Shown in pieces: positions 29,634-44,900 of a DNA stretch of 64,000 nt (the first letter of the stretch is position 1; the number at the start of each line of letters is the position of its first letter). Position numbers and translations under genes: made by a program. The notes below the pieces were generated by a model that saw nothing but the letters and a program-made list of their open reading frames with translations, ran no database searches and was not told the origin of the DNA. The stretch comes from Glandiceps talaboti (lineage: Eukaryota; Hemichordata; Enteropneusta; Spengelidae), in assembly GCF_964340395.1 (NCBI RefSeq), contig NC_135569.1, positions 16,974,257-17,038,256 on the forward strand, written 5' to 3'.

Positions 29634-29884
29634 AGCTCATGTTTAATTTATTTTGTAATTTCAGTGTATTTCCATGTATCACCTACCACGTAAAATAGTC
29701 TTGATTGAAACAGGGCAAAATTAAATGATAAGTGTCATATGTTTTGTGAGGGGAGGACTCGATTAGTTGTGTAACAACTACTTCCACACCCTTTTCCCGA
29801 ATAACACGTTTATGTATATACATAAGGATATTTAGTTCTGTTCTGTATCACATTTTTTTTTTTTTTTTTTTTTTTGTACGTGGG

Positions 29885-29912
29885 AATAAATTATTATTAT
29901 TATTATTATTAT
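29885..29912 (+). terminator. LINE polyadenylation hexamer and (TTA)n tail
   Basis: AATAAA at 29885-29890 runs straight into seven TTA units that abut the satellite. The tail is the 3' recognition and priming end of the element. Its last bases merge with the target's TATAATA, so the exact boundary is ambiguous by up to 4 bp. Confidence 0.8.
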
Positions 29913-32900
29913 AATACTAAACTAACGTACTGTGTATATATGGCCTGTATACTACTAAACTAACATACTATGTATATATGGCCTGTATACTACTAAACTA
30001 ACATACTATGTATATATGGCCTGTGTACTACTAAACTAACATACTATGTATATATGGCCTGTTTACTACTAAACTAACATACTATGTATATATGGCCTGT
30101 ATACTACTAAACTAACATACTATGTATATATGGCCTGTATACTACTAAACTAACATACTATGTATATATGGCCTGTATACTACTAAACTAACATACTATG
30201 TATATATGGCCTGTATACTACTAAACTAACATGCTATGTATATATGGTCTGTATACTACTAAACTAACATACTATGTATATATGGTCTGTATACTACTAA
30301 ACTAACGTACTGTGTATATATGGCCTGTACACTACTAAACTAACATACTATGTATATATGTCCTGTATACTACTAAACTAACATAGTATGTATATATGGC
30401 CTGTATACTACTAAACTAACATACTATGTATATATGGCCTGTATACTACTAAACTAACGTACTGTGTATATATGGTCTGTATACTACTAAACTAACGTAC
30501 TGTGTATATATGGCCTGTGTACTACTAAACTAACGTACTATGTATATATGGTCTGTATACTACTAAACTAACGTACTATGTATGTATGGCCTGTATACTA
30601 CTAAACTAACGTACTGTGTATATATGGTCTGTATACTACTAAACTAATGTACTATGTATGTATGGCCTGTGTACTACTAAACTAACGTACTGTGTATATA
30701 TGGTCTGTATACTACTAAACTAACGTACTATGTATGTATGGCCTGTATACTACTAAACTAACGTACTGTGTATATATGGTCTGTATACTACTAAACTAAC
30801 GTACTGTGTACCGGTAGGGTATATATGGCCTGTATACTACTAAACCAACATATTATGTATATATGGCTTGTATACTACTAAACTAACGCACTGTGTATAT
30901 ATGGTCTGTATACTACTAAACTAACGTACTATGTATATACGGCCTGTATACTACTAAACTAACATACTATGTTATTACGGCCTGTATACTACTAAACTAA
31001 CATACTATGTATATATGGCCTGTATACTTCTAAACTAACGTACCATGTATATATGGCCTGTATACTACTAAACTAACATACTATGTATATATGGCCTGTA
31101 TACTACTAAACTAACATACTATGTATATATGGCCTGTACACTGTTAAACTAACGTACTATGTATATATGGCCTGTATACTGTTAAACTAACGTACTATGT
31201 ATATATGGTCTGTATACTACTAAACTAACGTACTGTGTACCGGTAGGGTATATATGGCCTGTATACTACTAAACCAATATATTATGTATATATGGCTTGT
31301 ATACTACTAAGCTAACGTACTATGTATATATGGCCTGTATACTACTAAACAAACATACTATGTATATATGGCCTGTATATTACTTAACTAACATGCTATG
31401 TATATATGACCTGTATACTACTAAACTAACATACTATGTATATATGGCCTGTATACTACTAAACTAACATACTATGTATATATGGCCTGTATACTACTAA
31501 AATAACATACTATGTATATATGGTCTGTATACTACTAAACTAACGTACTGTTTTTATATGGTATGTATACTACTAAACTAACATACTATGTATGGCCTGT
31601 ATACTACTAAACTAATATACTATGTATATATGGCATGTATACTACTAAACTAACATACTATGTATATATGGCCTGTATACTACTAAAATAACATACTATG
31701 TATATATGGCCTGTATACTACTAAAATAACATACTATGTATATATGGTCTGTATACTACTAAACTAACGTACTGTTTTTATATGGTATGTATACTACTAA
31801 ACTAACATACTATGTATGGCCTGTATACTACTAAACTAATATACTATGTATATATGGCATGTATACTACTAAACTAACATACTATGTATATATGGCCTGT
31901 ATACTACTGAACTAACGTACTATGTATATATGGCCTGTATACTACTAAACTAACATACTATGTATATATGGCCTGTATACTACTAAACTAACATACTATG
32001 TATATATGGCCTGTACACTGTTAAACTAACGTACTATGTATATATGGCCTGTATACTATTAAACTAACGTACTATGTATATATGGTCTGTATACTACTAA
32101 ACTAACGTACTGTGTATATATGGTATGTATACTACTAAACTAACATACTATGTATGGCCTGTATACTACTAAACTAACATACTATGTATATATGGCCTGT
32201 ATACTACTAAACTAACATACTATGTATATATGGCCTGTATACTACTGAACTAACGTACTATGTATATATGGCCTGTATACTACTTAACTAACATACTGTG
32301 TATATATGGTCTGTATAATACTAAACTAACGTACTGTGTATATAAGGCCTGTATACTACTAAACTAACATACTATGTATATATGGCCTGTATACTACTAA
32401 ACTAACATACTATGTATATATGGCCTGTGTACTACTAAACTAACGTACTATGTATATATGGCCTGTTTACTACTAAACTAACATACTATGTATATATGGC
32501 CTGTATACTACTAAACTAACATACTATGTATATATGGCCTGTATACTACTAAACTAACATACTATGTATATATGGCCTGTATACTACTAAACTAACATAC
32601 TATGTATATATGGCCTGTATACTACTAAACTAACATGCTATGTATATATGGTCTGTATACTACTAAACTAACATACTGTGTATATATGGTCTGTATACTA
32701 CTAAACTAACGTACTGTGTATATATGGCCTGTACACTACTAAACTAACATACTATGTATATATGTCCTGTATACTACTAAACTAACATAGTATGTATATA
32801 TGGCCTGTATACTACTAAACTAACATACTATGTATATATGGCCTGTATACTACTAAACTAACGTACTGTGTATATATGGTCTGTATACTACTAAACTAAC

Positions 32901-35900
32901 GTACTGTGTATATATGGCCTGTGTACTACTAAACTAACGTACTATGTATATATGGTCTGTATACTACTAAACTAACGTACTATGTATGTATGGCCTGTAT
33001 ACTACTAAACTAACGTACTGTGTATATATGGTCTGTATACTACTAAACTAATGTACTATGTATGTATGGCCTGTGTACTACTAAACTAACGTACTGTGTA
33101 TATATGGTCTGTATACTACTAAACTAACGTACTATGTATGTATGGCCTGTATACTACTAAACTAACGTACTGTGTATATATGGTCTGTATACTACTAAAC
33201 TAACGTACTGTGTACCGGTAGGGTATATATGGCCTGTATACTACTAAACCAACATATTATGTATATATGGCTTGTATACTACTAAACTAACGCACTGTGT
33301 ATATATGGTCTGTATACTACTAAACTAACGTACTATGTATATACGGCCTGTATACTACTAAACTAACATACTATGTTATTACGGCCTGTATACTACTAAA
33401 CTAACATACTATGTATATATGGCCTGTATACTTCTAAACTAACGTACCATGTATATATGGCCTGTATACTACTAAACTAACATACTATGTATATATGGCC
33501 TGTATACTACTAAACTAACATACTATGTATATATGGCCTGTACACTGTTAAACTAACGTACTATGTATATATGGCCTGTATACTGTTAAACTAACGTACT
33601 ATGTATATATGGTCTGTATACTACTAAACTAACGTACTGTGTACCGGTAGGGTATATATGGCCTGTATACTACTAAACCAATATATTATGTATATATGGC
33701 TTGTATACTACTAAACTAACGCACTGTGTATATATGGTCTGTATACTACTAAACTAACGTACTATGTATATACGGCCTGTATACTACTAAACTAACATAC
33801 TATGTTATTACGGCCTGTATACTACTAAACTAACATACTATGTATATATGGCCTGTATACTACTAAACTAACGTACCATGTATATATGGCCTGTATACTA
33901 CTAAACTAACATACTATGTATATATGGCCTGTATACTACTAAACTAACATACTATGTATATATGGCCTGTACACTGTTAAACTAACGTACTATGTATATA
34001 TGGCCTGTATACTACTAAACTAACATACTATGTATATATGGCCTGTACACTGTTAAACTAACGTACTATGTATATATGGCCTGTATACTATTAAACTAAC
34101 GTACTATGTATATATGGTCTGTATACTACTAAACTAACTCACTATGTATATATGGCCTGTATACTACTAAACTAACCTACTATGTATATACGGCCTGTAT
34201 ACTACTAAAGTAACATACTATGTATATACGGCCTGTATACTACTAAGCTAACATACTATGTATATATGGTCTGTATACTACTAAACTAACATACTATGTA
34301 TATATGGTCTGTATACTACTTAACTAACATACTATGTATATATGGCCTGTATACTACTGAACTAACGTACTATGTATATATGGCCTGTATACTACTTAAC
34401 TAACATACTGTGTATATATGGTCTGTATAATACTAAACTAACGTACTGTGTATATATGGCCTGTATACTACTAAACTAACATACTATGTATATATGGCCT
34501 GTATACTACTAAACTAACATACTATGTATATATGGCCTGTGTACTACTAAACTAACATACTATGTATATATGGCCTGTTTACTACTAAACTAACATACTA
34601 TGTATATATGGCCTGTATACTACTAAACTAACATACTATGTATATATGGCCTGTATACTACTAAACTAACATACTATGTATATATGGCCTGTATACTACT
34701 AAACTAACATACTATGTATATATGGCCTGTATACTACTAAACTAACATGCTATGTATATATGGTCTGTATACTACTAAACTAACATACTATGTATATATG
34801 GTCTGTATACTACTAAACTAACGTACTGTGTATATATGGCCTGTACACTACTAAACTAACATACTATGTATATATGTCCTGTATACTACTAAACTAACAT
34901 AGTATGTATATATGGCCTGTATACTACTAAACTAACATACTATGTATATATGGCCTGTATACTACTAAACTAACGTACTGTGTATATATGGTCTGTATAC
35001 TACTAAACTAACGTACTGTGTATATATGGCCTGTGTACTACTAAACTAACGTACTATGTATATATGGTCTGTATACTACTAAACTAACGTACTATGTATG
35101 TATGGCCTGTATACTACTAAACTAACGTACTGTGTATATATGGTCTGTATACTACTAAACTAATGTACTATGTATGTATGGCCTGTGTACTACTAAACTA
35201 ACGTACTGTGTATATATGGTCTGTATACTACTAAACTAACGTACTATGTATGTATGGCCTGTATACTACTAAACTAACGTACTGTGTATATATGGTCTGT
35301 ATACTACTAAACTAACGTACTGTGTACCGGTAGGGTATATATGGCCTGTATACTACTAAACCAACATATTATGTATATATGGCTTGTATACTACTAAACT
35401 AACGCACTGTGTATATATGGTCTGTATACTACTAAACTAACGTACTATGTATATACGGCCTGTATACTACTAAACTAACATACTATGTTATTACGGCCTG
35501 TATACTACTAAACTAACATACTATGTATATATGGCCTGTATACTTCTAAACTAACGTACCATGTATATATGGCCTGTATACTACTAAACTAACATACTAT
35601 GTATATATGGCCTGTATACTACTAAACTAACATACTATGTATATATGGCCTGTACACTGTTAAACTAACGTACTATGTATATATGGCCTGTATACTGTTA
35701 AACTAACGTACTATGTATATATGGTCTGTATACTACTAAACTAACGTACTGTGTACCGGTAGGGTATATATGGCCTGTATACTACTAAACCAATATATTA
35801 TGTATATATGGCTTGTATACTACTAAGCTAACGTACTATGTATATATGGCCTGTATACTACTAAACAAACATACTATGTATATATGGCCTGTATATTACT

Positions 35901-38900
35901 TAACTAACATGCTATGTATATATGACCTGTATACTACTAAACTAACATACTATGTATATATGGCCTGTATACTACTAAAATAACATACTATGTATATATG
36001 GTCTGTATACTACTAAACTAACGTACTGTTTTTATATGGTATGTATACTACTAAACTAACATACTATGTATGGCCTGTATACTACTAAACTAATATACTA
36101 TGTATATATGGCATGTATACTACTAAACTAACATACTATGTATATATGGCCTGTATACTACTAAAATAACATACTATGTATATATGGTCTGTATACTACT
36201 AAACTAACGTACTGTTTTTATATGGTATGTATACTACTAAACTAGCATACTATGTATGGCCTGTATACTACTAAACTAATATACTATGTATATATGGCCT
36301 GTACACTGTTAAACTAACGTACTATGTATATATGGCCTGTATACTGTTAAACTAACGTACTATGTATATATGGTCTGTATACTACTAAACTAACGTACTG
36401 TGTACCGGTAGGGTATATATGGCCTGTATACTACTAAACCAATATATTATGTATATATGGCTTGTATACTACTAAACTAACGCACTGTGTATATATGGTC
36501 TGTATACTACTAAACTAACGTACTATGTATATACGGCCTGTATACTACTAAACTAACATACTATGTTATTACGGCCTGTATACTACTAAACTAACATACT
36601 ATGTATATATGGCCTGTATACTACTAAACTAACGTACCATGTATATATGGCCTGTATACTACTAAACTAACATACTATGTATATATGGCCTGTATACTAC
36701 TAAACTAACATACTATGTATATATGGCCTGTACACTGTTAAACTAACGTACTATGTATATATGGCCTGTATACTACTAAACTAACATACTATGTATATAT
36801 GGCCTGTACACTGTTAAACTAACGTACTATGTATATATGGCCTGTATACTATTAAACTAACGTACTATGTATATATGGTCTGTATACTACTAAACTAACT
36901 CACTATGTATATATGGCCTGTATACTACTAAACTAACCTACTATGTATATACGGCCTGTATACTACTAAAGTAACATACTATGTATATACGGCCTGTATA
37001 CTACTAAGCTAACATACTATGTATATATGGTCTGTATACTACTAAACTAACATACTATGTATATATGGTCTGTATACTACTTAACTAACATACTATGTAT
37101 ATATGGCCTGTATACTACTGAACTAACGTACTATGTATATATGGCCTGTATACTACTTAACTAACATACTGTGTATATATGGTCTGTATAATACTAAACT
37201 AACGTACTGTGTATATATGGCCTGTATACTACTAAACTAACATACTATGTATATATGGCCTGTATACTACTAAACTAACATACTATGTATATATGGCCTG
37301 TGTACTACTAAACTAACATACTATGTATATATGGCCTGTTTACTACTAAACTAACATACTATGTATATATGGCCTGTATACTACTAAACTAACATACTAT
37401 GTATATATGGCCTGTATACTACTAAACTAACATACTATGTATATATGGCCTGTATACTACTAAACTAACATACTATGTATATATGGCCTGTATACTACTA
37501 AACTAACATGCTATGTATATATGGTCTGTATACTACTAAACTAACATACTATGTATATATGGTCTGTATACTACTAAACTAACGTACTGTGTATATATGG
37601 CCTGTACACTACTAAACTAACATACTATGTATATATGTCCTGTATACTACTAAACTAACATAGTATGTATATATGGCCTGTATACTACTAAACTAACATA
37701 CTATGTATATATGGCCTGTATACTACTAAACTAACGTACTGTGTATATATGGTCTGTATACTACTAAACTAACGTACTGTGTATATATGGCCTGTGTACT
37801 ACTAAACTAACGTACTATGTATATATGGTCTGTATACTACTAAACTAACGTACTATGTATGTATGGCCTGTATACTACTAAACTAACGTACTGTGTATAT
37901 ATGGTCTGTATACTACTAAACTAATGTACTATGTATGTATGGCCTGTGTACTACTAAACTAACGTACTGTGTATATATGGTCTGTATACTACTAAACTAA
38001 CGTACTATGTATGTATGGCCTGTATACTACTAAACTAACGTACTGTGTATATATGGTCTGTATACTACTAAACTAACGTACTGTGTACCGGTAGGGTATA
38101 TATGGCCTGTATACTACTAAACCAACATATTATGTATATATGGCTTGTATACTACTAAACTAACGCACTGTGTATATATGGTCTGTATACTACTAAACTA
38201 ACGTACTATGTATATACGGCCTGTATACTACTAAACTAACATACTATGTTATTACGGCCTGTATACTACTAAACTAACATACTATGTATATATGGCCTGT
38301 ATACTTCTAAACTAACGTACCATGTATATATGGCCTGTATACTACTAAACTAACATACTATGTATATATGGCCTGTATACTACTAAACTAACATACTATG
38401 TATATATGGCCTGTACACTGTTAAACTAACGTACTATGTATATATGGCCTGTATACTGTTAAACTAACGTACTATGTATATATGGTCTGTATACTACTAA
38501 ACTAACGTACTGTGTACCGGTAGGGTATATATGGCCTGTATACTACTAAACCAATATATTATGTATATATGGCTTGTATACTACTAAGCTAACGTACTAT
38601 GTATATATGGCCTGTATACTACTAAACAAACATACTATGTATATATGGCCTGTATATTACTTAACTAACATGCTATGTATATATGACCTGTATACTACTA
38701 AACTAACATACTATGTATATATGGCCTGTATACTACTAAAATAACATACTATGTATATATGGTCTGTATACTACTAAACTAACGTACTGTTTTTATATGG
38801 TATGTATACTACTAAACTAACATACTATGTATGGCCTGTATACTACTAAACTAATATACTATGTATATATGGCATGTATACTACTAAACTAACATACTAT

Positions 38901-41900
38901 GTATATATGGCCTGTATACTACTAAAATAACATACTATGTATATATGGTCTGTATACTACTAAACTAACGTACTGTTTTTATATGGTATGTATACTACTA
39001 AACTAACATACTATGTATGGCCTGTATACTACTAAACTAATATACTATGTATATATGGCATGTATACTACTAAACTAACATACTATGTATATATGGCCTG
39101 TATACTACTAAAATAACATACTATGTATATATGGCCTGTATACTACTAAAATAACATACTATGTATATATGGTCTGTATACTACTAAACTAACGTACTGT
39201 TTTTATATGGTATGTATACTACTAAACTAACATACTATGTATGGCCTGTATACTACTAAACTAATATACTATGTATATATGGCATGTATACTACTAAACT
39301 AACATACTATGTATATATGGCCTGTATACTACTGAACTAACGTACTATGTATATATGGCCTGTATACTACTAAACTAACATACTATGTATATATGTCCTG
39401 TATACTACTAAACTAACATAGTATGTATATATGGCCTGTATACTACTAAACTAACATACTATGTATATATGGCCTGTATACTACTAAACTAACGTACTGT
39501 GTATATATGGTCTGTATACTACTAAACTAACGTACTGTGTATATATGGCCTGTGTACTACTAAACTAACGTACTATGTATATATGGTCTGTATACTACTA
39601 AACTAACGTACTATGTATGTATGGCCTGTATACTACTAAACTAACGTACTGTGTATATATGGTCTGTATACTACTAAACTAATGTACTATGTATGTATGG
39701 CCTGTGTACTACTAAACTAACGTACTGTGTATATATGGTCTGTATACTACTAAACTAACGTACTATGTATGTATGGCCTGTATACTACTAAACTAACGTA
39801 CTGTGTATATATGGTCTGTATACTACTAAACTAACGTACTGTGTACCGGTAGGGTATATATGGCCTGTATACTACTAAACCAACATATTATGTATATATG
39901 GCTTGTATACTACTAAACTAACGCACTGTGTATATATGGTCTGTATACTACTAAACTAACGTACTATGTATATACGGCCTGTATACTACTAAACTAACAT
40001 ACTATGTTATTACGGCCTGTATACTACTAAACTAACATACTATGTATATATGGCCTGTATACTTCTAAACTAACGTACCATGTATATATGGCCTGTATAC
40101 TACTAAACTAACATACTATGTATATATGGCCTGTATACTACTAAACTAACATACTATGTATATATGGCCTGTACACTGTTAAACTAACGTACTATGTATA
40201 TATGGCCTGTATACTGTTAAACTAACGTACTATGTATATATGGTCTGTATACTACTAAACTAACGTACTGTGTACCGGTAGGGTATATATGGCCTGTATA
40301 CTACTAAACCAATATATTATGTATATATGGCTTGTATACTACTAAGCTAACGTACTATGTATATATGGCCTGTATACTACTAAACAAACATACTATGTAT
40401 ATATGGCCTGTATATTACTTAACTAACATGCTATGTATATATGACCTGTATACTACTAAACTAACATACTATGTATATATGGCCTGTATACTACTAAAAT
40501 AACATACTATGTATATATGGTCTGTATACTACTAAACTAACGTACTGTTTTTATATGGTATGTATACTACTAAACTAACATACTATGTATGGCCTGTATA
40601 CTACTAAACTAATATACTATGTATATATGGCATGTATACTACTAAACTAACATACTATGTATATATGGCCTGTATACTACTAAAATAACATACTATGTAT
40701 ATATGGTCTGTATACTACTAAACTAACGTACTGTTTTTATATGGTATGTATACTACTAAACTAACATACTATGTATGGCCTGTATACTACTAAACTAATA
40801 TACTATGTATATATGGCATGTATACTACTAAACTAACATACTATGTATATATGGCCTGTATACTACTAAAATAACATACTATGTATATATGGCCTGTATA
40901 CTACTAAAATAACATACTATGTATATATGGTCTGTATACTACTAAACTAACGTACTGTTTTTATATGGTATGTATACTACTAAACTAACATACTATGTAT
41001 GGCCTGTATACTACTAAACTAATATACTATGTATATATGGCATGTATACTACTAAACTAACATACTATGTATATATGGCCTGTATACTACTGAACTAACG
41101 TACTATGTATATATGGCCTGTATACTACTAAACTAACATACTATGTATATATGGCCTGTATACTACTAAACTAACATACTATGTATATATGGCCTGTACA
41201 CTGTTAAACTAACGTACTATGTATATATGGCCTGTATACTATTAAACTAACGTACTATGTATATATGGTCTGTATACTACTAAACTAACTTACTGTGTAT
41301 ATATGGTATGTATACTACTAAACTAACATACTATGTATGGCCTGTATACTACTAAACTAACATACTATGTATATATGGCCTGTATACTACTAAACTAACA
41401 TACTATGTATATATGGCCTGTATACTACTGAACTAACGTACTATGTATATATGGCCTGTATACTACTTAACTAACATACTGTGTATATATGGTCTGTATA
41501 ATACTAAACTAACGTACTGTGTATATAAGGCCTGTATACTACTAAACTAACATACTATGTATATATGGCCTGTATACTACTAAACTAACATACTATGTAT
41601 ATATGGCCTGTGTACTACTAAACTAACGTACTATGTATATATGGCCTGTTTACTACTAAACTAACATACTATGTATATATGGCCTGTATACTACTAAACT
41701 AACATACTATGTATATATGGCCTGTATACTACTAAACTAACATACTATGTATATATGGCCTGTATACTACTAAACTAACATACTATGTATATATGGCCTG
41801 TATACTACTAAACTAACATGCTATGTATATATGGTCTGTATACTACTAAACTAACATACTGTGTATATATGGTCTGTATACTACTAAACTAACGTACTGT

Positions 41901-44900
41901 GTATATATGGCCTGTACACTACTAAACTAACATACTATGTATATATGTCCTGTATACTACTAAACTAACATAGTATGTATATATGGCCTGTATACTACTA
42001 AACTAACATACTATGTATATATGGCCTGTATACTACTAAACTAACGTACTGTGTATATATGGTCTGTATACTACTAAACTAACGTACTGTGTATATATGG
42101 CCTGTGTACTACTAAACTAACGTACTATGTATATATGGTCTGTATACTACTAAACTAACGTACTATGTATGTATGGCCTGTATACTACTAAACTAACGTA
42201 CTGTGTATATATGGTCTGTATACTACTAAACTAATGTACTATGTATGTATGGCCTGTGTACTACTAAACTAACGTACTGTGTATATATGGTCTGTATACT
42301 ACTAAACTAACGTACTATGTATGTATGGCCTGTATACTACTAAACTAACGTACTGTGTATATATGGTCTGTATACTACTAAACTAACGTACTGTGTACCG
42401 GTAGGGTATATATGGCCTGTATACTACTAAACCAACATATTATGTATATATGGCTTGTATACTACTAAACTAACGCACTGTGTATATATGGTCTGTATAC
42501 TACTAAACTAACGTACTATGTATATACGGCCTGTATACTACTAAACTAACATACTATGTTATTACGGCCTGTATACTACTAAACTAACATACTATGTATA
42601 TATGGCCTGTATACTTCTAAACTAACGTACCATGTATATATGGCCTGTATACTACTAAACTAACATACTATGTATATATGGCCTGTATACTACTAAACTA
42701 ACATACTATGTATATATGGCCTGTACACTGTTAAACTAACGTACTATGTATATATGGCCTGTATACTGTTAAACTAACGTACTATGTATATATGGTCTGT
42801 ATACTACTAAACTAACGTACTGTGTACCGGTAGGGTATATATGGCCTGTATACTACTAAACCAATATATTATGTATATATGGCTTGTATACTACTAAACT
42901 AACGCACTGTGTATATATGGTCTGTATACTACTAAACTAACGTACTATGTATATACGGCCTGTATACTACTAAACTAACATACTATGTTATTACGGCCTG
43001 TATACTACTAAACTAACATACTATGTATATATGGCCTGTATACTACTAAACTAACGTACCATGTATATATGGCCTGTATACTACTAAACTAACATACTAT
43101 GTATATATGGCCTGTATACTACTAAACTAACATACTATGTATATATGGCCTGTACACTGTTAAACTAACGTACTATGTATATATGGCCTGTATACTACTA
43201 AACTAACATACTATGTATATATGGCCTGTACACTGTTAAACTAACGTACTATGTATATATGGCCTGTATACTATTAAACTAACGTACTATGTATATATGG
43301 TCTGTATACTACTAAACTAACTCACTATGTATATATGGCCTGTATACTACTAAACTAACCTACTATGTATATACGGCCTGTATACTACTAAAGTAACATA
43401 CTATGTATATACGGCCTGTATACTACTAAGCTAACATACTATGTATATATGGTCTGTATACTACTAAACTAACATACTATGTATATATGGTCTGTATACT
43501 ACTTAACTAACATACTATGTATATATGGCCTGTATACTACTGAACTAACGTACTATGTATATATGGCCTGTATACTACTTAACTAACATACTGTGTATAT
43601 ATGGTCTGTATAATACTAAACTAACGTACTGTGTATATATGGCCTGTATACTACTAAACTAACATACTATGTATATATGGCCTGTATACTACTAAACTAA
43701 CATACTATGTATATATGGCCTGTGTACTACTAAACTAACGTACTATGTATATATGGCCTGTTTACTACTAAACTAACATACTATGTATATATGGCCTGTA
43801 TACTACTAAACTAACATACTATGTATATATGGCCTGTATACTACTAAACTAACATACTATGTATATATGGCCTGTATACTACTAAACTAACATACTATGT
43901 ATATATGGCCTGTATACTACTAAACTAACATGCTATGTATATATGGTCTGTATACTACTAAACTAACATACTGTGTATATATGGTCTGTATACTACTAAA
44001 CTAACGTACTGTGTATATATGGCCTGTACACTACTAAACTAACATACTATGTATATATGTCCTGTATACTACTAAACTAACATAGTATGTATATATGGCC
44101 TGTATACTACTAAACTAACATACTATGTATATATGGCCTGTATACTACTAAACTAACGTACTGTGTATATATGGTCTGTATACTACTAAACTAACGTACT
44201 GTGTATATATGGCCTGTGTACTACTAAACTAACGTACTATGTATATATGGTCTGTATACTACTAAACTAACGTACTATGTATGTATGGCCTGTATACTAC
44301 TAAACTAACGTACTGTGTATATATGGTCTGTATACTACTAAACTAATGTACTATGTATGTATGGCCTGTGTACTACTAAACTAACGTACTGTGTATATAT
44401 GGTCTGTATACTACTAAACTAACGTACTATGTATGTATGGCCTGTATACTACTAAACTAACGTACTGTGTATATATGGTCTGTATACTACTAAACTAACG
44501 TACTGTGTACCGGTAGGGTATATATGGCCTGTATACTACTAAACCAACATATTATGTATATATGGCTTGTATACTACTAAACTAACGCACTGTGTATATA
44601 TGGTCTGTATACTACTAAACTAACGTACTATGTATATACGGCCTGTATACTACTAAACTAACATACTATGTTATTACGGCCTGTATACTACTAAACTAAC
44701 ATACTATGTATATATGGCCTGTATACTTCTAAACTAACGTACCATGTATATATGGCCTGTATACTACTAAACTAACATACTATGTATATATGGCCTGTAT
44801 ACTACTAAACTAACATACTATGTATATATGGCCTGTACACTGTTAAACTAACGTACTATGTATATATGGCCTGTATACTACTAAACTAATATACTATGTA

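Larger units (their letters stand above)
25443..29912 (+). mobile_element. Full-length two-ORF non-LTR retrotransposon (CR1/L2-group-like) inserted in the satellite
   Basis: The element interrupts the array cleanly. Upstream flank ends GGTCTGTATA and downstream flank resumes ATAATACTAAAC, restoring the uninterrupted monomer seen elsewhere (e.g. about 12565-12590). It holds a 5' UTR of about 270 bp, ORF1 (25712-26608), ORF2 (26658-29633), a 3' UTR with a long T run (about 29850-29875), AATAAA, and a (TTA)n tail. Any target-site duplication is at most 4 bp (TATA). Both ORFs are intact, so the insertion is probably young. A zinc-binding/coiled-coil ORF1, an APE endonuclease plus RT in ORF2, and a simple-repeat tail with a minimal duplication are typical of the CR1/L2/Daphne/Crack assemblage. 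The exact clade needs a phylogeny. Confidence 0.93.

Noticed and set aside
25430-29925. LINE insertion as an assembly join between two unrelated arrays
   Set aside because: Upstream and downstream flanks together reproduce a higher-order context found intact elsewhere (e.g. near 12541-12620), so it is a clean insertion into one array.
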